Shown here: piece by piece, positions 51,430-60,040 of the stretch
How positions within the stretch are numbered: the first letter of the stretch is position 1
Layout of the letters: each line of letters begins with the position of its first letter
Source of the DNA: an uncultured Megasphaera sp.
Lineage (GTDB): Bacteria; Bacillota; Negativicutes; Veillonellales; Megasphaeraceae
DNA length: 60,166 nt
NCBI GenBank assembly: GCA_900540735.1
Contig: UQHB01000015.1
Coordinates: 1 to 60,166, forward strand
Direction of reading: 5' to 3'
The notes under the pieces: model-generated
What the model saw: the letters and a program-made list of their open reading frames with translations, nothing else
What the model was told of the DNA's origin: nothing
The model's database searches: none
Translations under genes and position numbers: made by a program

Positions 51430-52147
51430 GTTTCTCCTCCTCTCGTTCCTTTATATATTGCCAAACCTTTTGCGCACACTCTCGACCTTTTCGTACTGAC
51501 ACAACATCAAGTGCATCATCGTCTTCTAATTCACAGGCTATATATACTTGCTTATTGTTAAATCCCATTTCAATAGGGCTCGTTATAATACAAATATCAG
51601 CATCACGTCTCCAAATGGTTTCATCTTGGATAGATTGAATACATTGAATAGCTACATCATTTGCCTGTAATATGTTTTTACCTTCCTTCGTTGCCATCCA
51701 TGATGCCGTATCAGTGCAATATACTTGCACGCCACCTTTTCGACTTAAAAATATTGCTAAAGCGGCAACACTGATTGAATGTCCAATGATGGATATACTA
51801 GGATGATGCGTTACGACTGATTTTTCGTATGGGTTTATATCAATCTTTCTTGCAAGTTGTGCTAAATAAGACTGAATAGATGGAATATCTATAGGTTTAT
51901 CTATTTTTCGGCGAATACAAGCTTTTTGGCAATACGCATTTCCTTGGCAAGATGCTGCACATTTTTCAGCTAAGGGATTTTCAGCCACTGTAATCCGAGC
52001 GGCTCCTAAAGAGTTTTGAAAGTAGAGTGCTCTCAAAAATCTATCAGGCTTATTTTTTGCTGGGCAAGCTTTACTGCACGGTGCATCATAACAAAGTAAA
52101 CACCGACTTACTTCTTGCCGCATTGCCAGCGGTATAGAACACTCCAT
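51404..52147 (-). CDS. Miniature PreT-like iron-sulphur protein
   Basis: The 247-residue protein keeps the N-terminal iron-sulphur domain of PreT and glutamate-synthase-like small subunits: CLLCYDAPCSKACPAKN near residue 16, FQNSLGAARITVAENPL and CAASCQGNAYCQKACIRR, with all eight cysteines. The rest is abnormal. Where PreT has the GxGxxG FAD motif, this protein has SIIGHSISVAALAIFLSRKG. About 170 residues covering most of the FAD and NADH domains are absent, while the C-terminal helix (VVSVRKGRECAQKVWQYI) remains. Full PreT has about 410 residues. It probably binds clusters but not FAD or NADH in the usual way, so PreA may take electrons from another donor. Confidence 0.78.
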   Translation of the reverse strand: MECSIPLAMRQEVSRCLLCYDAPCSKACPAKNKPDRFLRALYFQNSLGAARITVAENPLAEKCAASCQGNAYCQKACIRRKIDKPIDIPSIQSYLAQLARKIDINPYEKSVVTHHPSISIIGHSISVAALAIFLSRKGGVQVYCTDTASWMATKEGKNILQANDVAIQCIQSIQDETIWRRDADICIITSPIEMGFNNKQVYIACELEDDDALDVVSVRKGRECAQKVWQYIKEREEEKHEECRYVH

Positions 52148-52159
52148 ACAAACTCCTCC

Positions 52160-53533
52160 TTATTTTGAATATTCTCGTTTACATTTAATAAATTTACCAA
52201 ATCCTGGTTTTCCTAAGAACTTACCATCTTGATACACATGGGTTCCACGAACGTACGTATCTGTAATTCTGCCTTTTAATTTCATTCCTTCATAAATGGT
52301 ATAGTCACAATCAGAATGCATTTTGTCATTCGTTACTACAAATTCATCGTTCGGATCATACAAGACGAAGTCTGCATCTTTCCCCGGTTCTAAAGCACCT
52401 TTATCGGTGCAGCCAAAGATACGGGCCGGATTCGTTGCGCATAATTCAACAGCTTTTTCAAAAGAAATCTTTCCTTCATTAGCTTTACTCAACATATATA
52501 GATACAGTGTTTCAATCCCCATGCAACCATTCGGGATTTTTGTAAAATCATCTTTCCCAATATCTTTTTGAGCCTGTGTGAAAGGACAATGGTCTGTAGC
52601 TACGGTATCAATAAATCCTTTTTTAATACCATCCCATAAGGCATCTTGACTCTTTTTGCCTTTCATTGGTGGCGAGCAAACGAAGTTACGACCATCGTCA
52701 CGTTTGTATACATCACAAGTAAAGTGTAAATACTGCGGACATGTTTCGGCATAAATTTCATAACCTTCAGTTACGGCATCTTGAACAGCCTTCATGCCAA
52801 TATAGTTAGCTAAGTGGACAATATATAAAGGTGCATGTAAGGTTTTAGCCCAATGGATAGCCCGAATATCAGCTTCAGCTTCTACTGGTTCTGGACGGCT
52901 TAAATAATGATACCACGGTGAAAGTTTGCCTTCCTTTTTAAAACGTTCAATATTTAAATCAATAACATCTGGATTTTCTGCATGAACTTCAATCAATGTC
53001 TTAGTTTCTTTAGAACGTTCCAAAGCTCGGTAAATATCACCGTCATTCATCATAAGCCCATCTTTTTTATAGACCATGAATAACTTAAAGCTAGCAATCC
53101 CCGCATCTGCAGCAGTAGCAAATTCTTGTAATACATCATCCGTTAAATCTGTAAGTGCTACATGGAAAGAATAGTCAATGCAAGCTTGCGGATCACATAA
53201 TTCCATCCGTGGTTTAACGGCTTCCAAAATTCCCTGTCCTTTGCGCTGAATAACGAAATCAAATACAGAGGTAACACCACCACAAGCACCGGCGCGTGTA
53301 CCTGCTTCATAGCTATCAGCTGAAGTAGTGCCATTAAATGGCATTTCCAAATGCGTATGTACATCGATGGCACCAGGTAATACATATTTACCAGTTGCAT
53401 CAATTATCTCTGCATCATCTTTTTTTAGGTTTGTCCCAATTTCTGCAATCTTTTCATCTTTTACGTATACATCTGCTGTAAAAGTACTAGTCGGTGTAAC
53501 AATAGTACCATTTTTAATTAATAGCTCACTCAT
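52160..53533 (-). CDS. hydA: Dihydropyrimidinase / D-hydantoinase
   Basis: The 457-residue cyclic amidohydrolase has the metal motif DVHTHLEMP near residue 57, the carboxylated lysine in ASFKLFMVYK near residue 149, the histidines in EVHAENPDV and YIVHLANYIG, and the aspartate of TVATDHCPF near residue 314. It opens dihydrouracil to N-carbamoyl-beta-alanine, the step after PreA, and may act on hydantoins. The length is standard. It is encoded between the NCS1 permease and the PreT-like gene. Confidence 0.92.
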   Translation of the reverse strand: MSELLIKNGTIVTPTSTFTADVYVKDEKIAEIGTNLKKDDAEIIDATGKYVLPGAIDVHTHLEMPFNGTTSADSYEAGTRAGACGGVTSVFDFVIQRKGQGILEAVKPRMELCDPQACIDYSFHVALTDLTDDVLQEFATAADAGIASFKLFMVYKKDGLMMNDGDIYRALERSKETKTLIEVHAENPDVIDLNIERFKKEGKLSPWYHYLSRPEPVEAEADIRAIHWAKTLHAPLYIVHLANYIGMKAVQDAVTEGYEIYAETCPQYLHFTCDVYKRDDGRNFVCSPPMKGKKSQDALWDGIKKGFIDTVATDHCPFTQAQKDIGKDDFTKIPNGCMGIETLYLYMLSKANEGKISFEKAVELCATNPARIFGCTDKGALEPGKDADFVLYDPNDEFVVTNDKMHSDCDYTIYEGMKLKGRITDTYVRGTHVYQDGKFLGKPGFGKFIKCKREYSK

Positions 53534-53564
53534 AGTATCCTTCCTTTCTTACTCCTAATATCTT

Positions 53565-55052
53565 TTATTTAGCTAAAGATTCTTCATAGTGACGTGGAAA
53601 TAACTTCATAATAACTAAGTAACTTACGAATGAAGCACCAAACCCACTAAACCAAGCATAGTTGAATAACCAAGAAAATTCTGGAACAATTTTTCCAATA
53701 ATCGCTACGAATACACCAATAACCAAAGCTACAACAGAAATCAAGTTGATTCCTTTATGGTATTTATATACTCCTTCTTTACGGTATAAATCAAAAAGAT
53801 TTAAATTCGTCTTTCTAATAATGAAGTAATCAGCAATAATAATGGCTGCTACAGGCCCTAAGAAACCAGAATATACGTTAAGCCAGTTAAAAATATACAT
53901 GCTCGGGTCAGCCATTAATTCCCAAGGCCGCATCAAAATGGCCAAGGCACCGGTAATTAAGATACCGCGTTTAAAGGAAATATATTTAGGTGCTAAGTTT
54001 GAAAAATCAAACCCCGGAGAAACTAAGTTAGCTGCAATATTAACAGATAAGGTAGAAACGATAATCCCAAATAAGGAGAATGCCAAAACCAAAGGATTAG
54101 AGAAGTGAAGCAATAAATCTACTGGATCCCAAATAACTTTACCGAAGACAACAACTGTTGCAGACGAAATGATAATCCCCATAATAGAGAAAACAGTCAT
54201 TGTTGGCGGTAACCCTAAAGCCTGACCAATAATTTGTTCTTTTTGTCCTTTACCAAAACGAGTAAAATCAGGAATGTTTAACGATAACGTAGCCCAGAAA
54301 CCAATAATACCAGTCAAAGATGGAATAAATACAGGTAAGAATGTATCCCATGTATTTAACTTCCCTTCTTCTGCAAATAACGGCCCTAAGCCATTTGCTT
54401 CATTCACAATCCAAATCAATAAAACAAAGACCATAACCATGACAACAGGAGCGGCCCAGTTTTCAAATTTCTTAATACTATTCATACCTTTATAAACAAT
54501 TAAGATATTCATAGCTAAGAATCCTAAAAAAGTAATCATTGATGGTAAGGCCAAACCAGCAATGGTCATGCCTCCACCTAAATCTTTCCAAGCTGGGAAG
54601 ATAGCAATTAAAAAGTTATTAACAGCAGTCCCACCAATATAAGCATTAATACCAAACCAACCACAACCAACGCCAGCACGTAAGATGGCCGGAATGTTGG
54701 CACCTAAAACCCCAAAAGAAGCTCTAGCTAAAACCGGGAATGGAATCCCATATTTTGTACCAGGATGAGCATTTAATAACATTGGAATTAAGACAATCAA
54801 ATTACCTAAAACAATAGTAAAAATAGCTTGTTTCCAGTTCATCCCTAAAGCAATTAAGCCACTTGATAACATATATGCCGGAATACAATGAGTTATGCCA
54901 ACCCATAATGCGCAGTAGTTGTAAATCCCCCATGTTCGTTGTTTAATACTCGTAGGCGCTAAGTCCTCATTATAATGAGAACAGGCTTGTATTTCTTGTG
55001 CTTGCGCAACATCGAGTTCATGTAAATCATTAACTTTTGCTTGTGCTTCCAT
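53565..55052 (-). CDS. NCS1-family nucleobase/hydantoin permease
   Basis: The 495-residue protein has about 12 membrane segments and the NCS1 signature near the N-terminus (RTWGIYNYCALWVGITHCIPAYM), then PVLARASFGVLGANIPAILRAGVGCGWFG near residue 110. The family includes Mhp1, PucI and uracil/allantoin carriers. As first gene of the operon with hydantoinase and PreA it should import uracil, thymine or a hydantoin. It has a strong ribosome site (AAGGGGG) that directly follows a terminator-like hairpin in the leader. Confidence 0.9.
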   Translation of the reverse strand: MEAQAKVNDLHELDVAQAQEIQACSHYNEDLAPTSIKQRTWGIYNYCALWVGITHCIPAYMLSSGLIALGMNWKQAIFTIVLGNLIVLIPMLLNAHPGTKYGIPFPVLARASFGVLGANIPAILRAGVGCGWFGINAYIGGTAVNNFLIAIFPAWKDLGGGMTIAGLALPSMITFLGFLAMNILIVYKGMNSIKKFENWAAPVVMVMVFVLLIWIVNEANGLGPLFAEEGKLNTWDTFLPVFIPSLTGIIGFWATLSLNIPDFTRFGKGQKEQIIGQALGLPPTMTVFSIMGIIISSATVVVFGKVIWDPVDLLLHFSNPLVLAFSLFGIIVSTLSVNIAANLVSPGFDFSNLAPKYISFKRGILITGALAILMRPWELMADPSMYIFNWLNVYSGFLGPVAAIIIADYFIIRKTNLNLFDLYRKEGVYKYHKGINLISVVALVIGVFVAIIGKIVPEFSWLFNYAWFSGFGASFVSYLVIMKLFPRHYEESLAK

Positions 55053-55074
55053 ACTAATTCCCCCTTATACATAT

Positions 55075-55121
55075 AAAAAATAGCACAGTGATCGTTTCCA
55101 AAGGGAACACATCATTGTGCT
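55075..55121 (-). terminator. Attenuator-like terminator in the NCS1 operon leader
   Basis: On the minus strand AGCACAATGAT... pairs with ...ATCACTGTGCT around the centre at 55100 and is followed by six T (55075-55080). It ends only 22 bases before the permease start codon, so it lies inside the leader of the operon it would stop, which suggests attenuation. Confidence 0.65.
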
Positions 55122-55177
55122 CAATTTTTTGATTCATATGTTGTTAAAAAATACAATGACAGAATATTCTTCCTAGC

Positions 55178-55210
55178 CTAATCCGTTCCTTTCCACGCTT
55201 CTTCTTCCAT
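55178..55210 (-). CDS. Possible leader peptide of the NCS1 operon
   Basis: Ten codons, MEEEAWKGTD and a TAG stop, with a near-perfect ribosome site (GGAGGAG, seven bases before ATG). It lies 125 bases upstream of the permease gene and 57 bases upstream of the attenuator-like hairpin. No run of one amino acid points to a classical amino-acid attenuator. It may be coincidence, but the ribosome site is better than that of many genes here. Confidence 0.4.
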   Translation of the reverse strand: MEEEAWKGTD

Positions 55211-55406
55211 ATATTCAACTCCTCCATATATTAAAAATAAAAAGCAATGAAACGTTTATCTTATGAATAATATAAGATATATAAGCTCCATTTCCTTTCT
55301 TTATTTCGTTATATGTATAATAACATTAAAACAACTATAAATCCATTGGTAAATCGACATATTTTATTATGCATCTGCACAATATTCTAAAATATATAAG
55401 GTATGC

Positions 55407-55449
55407 AAAAAATTCCCCTCTATAGGTTGACCTATGAGGGGAATAAAAA
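55407..55449 (-). terminator. Terminator of the liv operon
   Basis: On the minus strand ATTCCCCTCATAGGT pairs with ACCTATAGAGGGGAAT and is followed by six T, ten bases past the livJ stop. Confidence 0.88.
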
Positions 55450-55457
55450 ACTAGTGC

Positions 55458-56629
55458 TTATTGTGGTTCAATTTTAGTAACAAAGGTCTGTTTTCCACCT
55501 TTATACGTAAGAATAACGGCAGATTTTACAGGATCATGATTTTCGTTAAATGTAATATTGCCTGTAACCGCTTCTAGGCCTTTAATTTTAGCTAATGCAT
55601 CCTTAACTTTATCTTTATCGGTACTATTAGCATCTTTAATAGCTTGTGCTAAAATCATTACACTATCATATGCTAAGGCAGCCGGCGCATCAGGTTTTTG
55701 ATTATAAGCTTTCTGATAGTTTGCAACAAAAGTTTGTACTGTTTTGGACGTATCATCAGCAGAATAATGGTTACCAAAGTAACAATTTTCCAAATTATCA
55801 GCACCAGCAATTTCAACAAGCTTAGCACTATCCCAAGCATCACCACCAACAATAGGCTGCGTAATACCCATTTCACGAGCCTGTTTAATAATCATCCCAA
55901 CTTCTTGATAATATCCAGGCACAAAAATAATATCCGGATTAGCGGCTTTAATTTTTGTCAAAGCTGCCTTAAAGTCAGTATCTTTTTGTAAATATGCCTC
56001 TGTATCAACAATAATCCCACCATTTTTTTCAAAGTCTTCTACAAAGAACTTCTGCAACCCTTTGGAATAATCACTAGAATTATCAATGTATACAGCAGCT
56101 TTTTTAGCATTTAAGTTCTTCATAACAAAGTTGGACATAACTTTACCTTGGAACGTATCAATAAATGCCGTTCTAAATGCATAGGGATGAACACTATGGC
56201 TATTTGAATCTACGGTAATATCAGGATTAGTCCCATATGGAGTAATCATTGGAATCTGTTCCTGATCAGCTGTACTCACGCAAGCTAATGAACCACTTGA
56301 TGTATCTGGCCCAATGATAAAATCGGCTTTATCATCTAATAATTTTTGCATAGCATTTGCTGCTTCTGTAGCTTCACTCCGATTATCGGCTGTCGTAATT
56401 TCTAGTTTTTTACCTAACAATCCACCATTATCATTAATTTCTTTGACGGCCATTTCAATACCATTTTTAGCAGATGTACCATATGATGCGCTATTGCCTG
56501 ATAATTCTAAGTTAGCACCAATTTTTATGGTATTGCTATCCTCACCAGCACCACCGCATCCTGTAAGAATTGCAGCTAATGATACGACAACAACAGCTGT
56601 AACAATGCATTTTTTTTATATTTTCCCAT
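55458..56629 (-). CDS. livJ: Branched-chain amino acid binding lipoprotein LivJ, with a frameshift in the signal peptide
   Basis: The type I periplasmic binding protein has an intact mature part (KIGANLELSGNSASYGTSAKNG, then VKEINDNGGLLGKKLE and on to the normal C-terminus). The signal peptide frame reads CIVTAVVVVSLAAILTGCGG with a lipobox (LTGC). The start is broken: ATG GGA AAA TAT leads into a run of eight A (56610-56617), which puts the lipoprotein frame out of phase. Nine A would give MGKYKKKCIVTAV and a perfect lipoprotein signal. A second ATG four bases upstream is in frame but meets TAA after five codons. AGGAGG precedes both. This may be a sequencing error, a phase-variable tract or a mutation. 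The last gene of the liv operon. Confidence 0.82.
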
Positions 56630-56709
56630 TCATATAAAGGCCTCCTCTTTGTTGCGTAAAATACTTGTATATACATTCCCTCATGGAAATATATATTGTA
56701 ATAATATAA

Positions 56710-57420
56710 TCAACCACCTAAATACGCTTTACGTATTTCTTCACTAGCAGCCAGTTTTTGAGCTTCTCCTTGTAAATAAATAGTCCCTGTTTCTAAAACA
56801 TAGGCATAATCAGCAATGGAAAGAGCCATGCGAGCATTTTGTTCAACCAATAAAACAGTAGTTCCTAAATCATGTATTTCCTCAATGATTTTAAAAATTT
56901 CTTTAACAAAAATAGGAGCTAACCCCATAGAGGGTTCATCTAGTAAAAGTAATTTTGGTTTACTCATTAACGCTCTCCCCATGGCCAACATCTGCTGTTC
57001 ACCACCAGATAAGGTTCCGGCCATCTGCTTCATTCGTTCTTTAAGACGCGGAAAGTGTTCATAAATTATGTCCTTTGTATTAGCAATTTCCTTTTTATCC
57101 TTACGGGTAAACGCTCCCATATCCAAGTTTTCACTTACCGTCATATTCGCAAAAATTCGCCGCCCCTCAGGACAATGGGAAATTCCCTGCCGGACAATAC
57201 TCTCTGCATTATGCTTACCGATTTCTTCTTCCATAAACGTAATAGAACCCGTTTTAGAATGTAATAACCCAGAAATAGTACGTAATGTAGTTGTTTTTCC
57301 CGCACCATTAGCACCAATTAAACTCACAATCTGACCTTCTTCTACACTAAGTGACATATCTCTAATGGCATGGATAGCTCCATAATAGACATTTATATCT
57401 TTTAACTCTAACATACTCAT
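56710..57420 (-). CDS. livF: Branched-chain amino acid ABC transporter ATPase LivF
   Basis: The 236-residue ATPase has Walker A (LIGANGAGKTTTLR near residue 33), the ABC signature TLSGGEQQMLAMGRALM near residue 137 and Walker B (PKLLLLDEPSMGLAP near residue 156). The C-terminal end GEAQKLAASEEIRKAYLGG is typical of LivF. It pairs with LivG at the LivHM membrane complex. A strong operon arrangement: it begins seven bases after livG. Confidence 0.93.
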   Translation of the reverse strand: MSMLELKDINVYYGAIHAIRDMSLSVEEGQIVSLIGANGAGKTTTLRTISGLLHSKTGSITFMEEEIGKHNAESIVRQGISHCPEGRRIFANMTVSENLDMGAFTRKDKKEIANTKDIIYEHFPRLKERMKQMAGTLSGGEQQMLAMGRALMSKPKLLLLDEPSMGLAPIFVKEIFKIIEEIHDLGTTVLLVEQNARMALSIADYAYVLETGTIYLQGEAQKLAASEEIRKAYLGG

Positions 57421-57426
57421 AGGTGA

Positions 57427-58194
57427 TTACACCTCTTCCCCTAAATAAGCTTTGATGACATCAGCATTAGATTTGATTTCATCAGGTATGCCTTGCGCTA
57501 AAATCTTACCAAATTCTAAGACATAAATGCGTTCACAAATCCCCATAACTAACGCCATGTCATGTTCAATTAGTAAGATAGTGAGATTAAATTGCTTGCG
57601 AATCCATTCAATCATTTCCATTAGTTCATGGGTTTCTTGGGGATTCATTCCGGCTGCAGGTTCATCTAATAATAATAACTTAGGCTTTGCTGCAAGGGCT
57701 CGGGCAATTTCTAATCGTCGTTGTTGTCCATACGGAAGATTCATGGCTAACTCATCTTTTTTATCTTCTAAGTGAAAAATTTTTAACATTTCTAGTGCTT
57801 TTTCTTCTACTTCAGTCTCTTCCGAACCATATCTTCCAATACGTAAGATAGATTCAGCTAGCGTATACTTAACATGATATGCACAAGCTATTTTAACATT
57901 ATCTAATACCGTCAAATGATTGAATAATCGAATATTTTGAAAGGTACGAGCGATACCTTGTTGCGTGATTTGATGAGGTTTCATCCCCACCAAATTCACA
58001 CCATCAAAATCAATGCGCCCTGTAGTCGGTGTATATACGCCTGTCAACAAGTTAAAGGCTGTCGTTTTCCCAGCTCCATTAGGACCAATAAGTCCTACTA
58101 ATTCTCCTCTATTTAGATAGATATTAAAATCTTGTACAGCTTTAATACCACCAAAAAATTTAGATACATTACTTGCTTTCAACAGCAGACCCAT
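57427..58194 (-). CDS. livG: Branched-chain amino acid ABC transporter ATPase LivG
   Basis: The 255-residue ATPase has GLIGPNGAGKTTAFNLLTG as Walker A, the LivG-specific insertion with PHQITQQGIARTFQNIRLF, the signature-like NLPYGQQRRLEIARALA and PKLLLLDEPAAGMNP. The ATG at 58194 is preferred, since AGAGGTG lies upstream; a longer reading adds ten residues. It overlaps the livM end by 26 bases. Confidence 0.93.
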   Translation of the reverse strand: MGLLLKASNVSKFFGGIKAVQDFNIYLNRGELVGLIGPNGAGKTTAFNLLTGVYTPTTGRIDFDGVNLVGMKPHQITQQGIARTFQNIRLFNHLTVLDNVKIACAYHVKYTLAESILRIGRYGSEETEVEEKALEMLKIFHLEDKKDELAMNLPYGQQRRLEIARALAAKPKLLLLDEPAAGMNPQETHELMEMIEWIRKQFNLTILLIEHDMALVMGICERIYVLEFGKILAQGIPDEIKSNADVIKAYLGEEV

Positions 58195-59143
58195 TCTTAT
58201 CACCTCTCTTTTTCCATTTACCAAGCATCATCGAGGCTAATTCTTTATCACCAAAAATCCCATTAGGCCGATATAACATTAGGGCAATTAACAACAACGC
58301 ATATACAATCATTCTATATTCTGGATAACTTTGCATCGCTGCCGTAATGAACGTTAAAATGATAGCACCTACAATAGAACCTGATAAACTTCCTAAGCCC
58401 CCCAGCACGACCATAGTCATGATGTCAAAGGATCTCATAAACGTAAAACTAGATGGATGAGCAATACCAAAATAATGCGAAAACAATGCGCCTGCTAATC
58501 CTGCAAAAATAGAGGCTACCGTAAAAGCAAAAACTTTAAATTTAGTAATATCAATGCCCATGGCCTCTGCAGCTATGGCATTTTCTCTAACAGCAAGGCA
58601 AGCCCTCCCCTGATTAGAATTAATGATATTTTTTAACACAAACAGAGTAAGAATCATACAAAAGAATAGCCATGGAAATGTCGTGTCCTTAGGAATACCA
58701 GATAATCCTGAAGCACCACCGACTTGGGGAATATTCAAGATAAAAATACGAATGATTTCTCCCATCCCTAAGGTAGCAATAGCCAAATAATCACCTTGCA
58801 GCTGTAATGTTGGGATACCAATACAAAAGCCTAGAATACCGGCTGCACCGGCACCGGCAATCAAACTAATCACAAAGGGCATATGCAAGAACATAGTGAA
58901 AACAGCTGATACATATGCTCCAATAGCCATTAACCCTGCATGCCCCAAGGAAAATTGTCCTGTAACACCATTAATTAAATTTAGGCTTGACGCTAAAATG
59001 ATATTCAAACAAATAACAGTAATATTTAATCTCCAAAAAGATGTTAAAATACGTTCAGTCATCAAAAACTGGAATACTGCAAAAATAACAACGGCAATAA
59101 TCAAAAACATTAAATCTTGCCTTCTTAGTGCTTTTATCATCAT
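58169..59143 (-). CDS. livM: Branched-chain amino acid permease LivM
   Basis: The permease of about 324 residues has eight or nine membrane segments and the LivM motifs NLINGVTGQFSLGHAGLMAIGAY near residue 56, GDYLAIATLGMGEIIRI near residue 117 and VVLGGLGSLSGSIVGA near residue 244. It forms the channel with LivH. The start is at the ATG at 59143, after AGGTG; a GTG two codons earlier and a second ATG one codon later are alternatives. Confidence 0.92.
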   Translation of the reverse strand: MMIKALRRQDLMFLIIAVVIFAVFQFLMTERILTSFWRLNITVICLNIILASSLNLINGVTGQFSLGHAGLMAIGAYVSAVFTMFLHMPFVISLIAGAGAAGILGFCIGIPTLQLQGDYLAIATLGMGEIIRIFILNIPQVGGASGLSGIPKDTTFPWLFFCMILTLFVLKNIINSNQGRACLAVRENAIAAEAMGIDITKFKVFAFTVASIFAGLAGALFSHYFGIAHPSSFTFMRSFDIMTMVVLGGLGSLSGSIVGAIILTFITAAMQSYPEYRMIVYALLLIALMLYRPNGIFGDKELASMMLGKWKKRGDKNGSAVESK

Positions 59144-59149
59144 AATCAC

Positions 59150-60040
59150 CTACACTTTTTCATGTTCATTCTTACCTAATAAACCAGTTGGTTTAATAAG
59201 TAAAATGATAATTAAAATGGCAAAAGCAGCTGCATCACGGAACGTAGAAGATATAAAACCACTAACCAAAGCTTCTACAATACCTAAGATAATACCGCCA
59301 ATCATAGCCCCTGGAATAATTCCAATACCGCCAAGAACGGCTGCAATGAAAGCCTTCATGCCAGGCATAATACCCATGAGCGGTTCAATAGAATTATAGT
59401 AAATGCCCACTAATACTCCAGCAGCACCAGCTAAACTTGACCCCAGAAAGAACGTAAACGAAATAGTTCTATTAACATTAATGCCCATTAATTCAGCTGC
59501 ATCTGTATCATAGGAAACAGCACGCATAGCTTTACCCATTTTGGTATAGTTCACGATATAGGTCAGTAAGAGCATTAAAACGATAGAAATAACGAGTATA
59601 ATAATTTGCTGGAAGGAAATAACAATACCGCTAATATGATATACTGTATTTGGTAATAAAGGTGGAAACGTCCGTGGTTGCGGCGTTAAAAATAACATGG
59701 TCGTATATTCTAAAAATAAACTTACGCCAATAGCCGTAGTTAAAATAGCAATTTTAGGACTATGACGTAAAGGTTTATATGCTAATTTTTCAATGACTAC
59801 GCCAATAATCCCAGTAGCTGCCATCGCTAAAATAATAGATGGAATAAAAGGTAAGTGAGAAGTCGTTGCAGCAAAAAATCCGACATAAGCCCCAACCATA
59901 TAAATATCACCATGAGCAAAGTTAATTAATTTCATAATGCCATATACCATGGTATATCCTAAAGCAATCAATGCATATATACTTCCCAACGATATACCAT
60001 TTACTAATTGCTGAGCAAGTTATAATAAAGTCCCATCCAT
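59150..60040 (-). pseudogene. livH: Branched-chain amino acid permease LivH with an early stop codon
   Basis: The body is a normal LivH: NGISLGSIYALIALGYTMVYG, NFAHGDIYMVGAYVGF and AFIAAVLGGIGIIPGAMIGG. The natural start is the ATG at 60040, with GGAGG upstream, giving M-D-G-T-L-L, but the seventh codon is TAA (60020-60022). The same frame continues LAQQLVNGISLGS directly after it. A CAA-to-TAA change would explain this. Translation could restart at the TTG at 59989 (coding GSIYALIAL), but no ribosome site precedes it and the first membrane segment would be shortened. Either LivH is lost or poorly made, or there is a sequence error. The cause of transport loss is not testable here. Confidence 0.75.
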
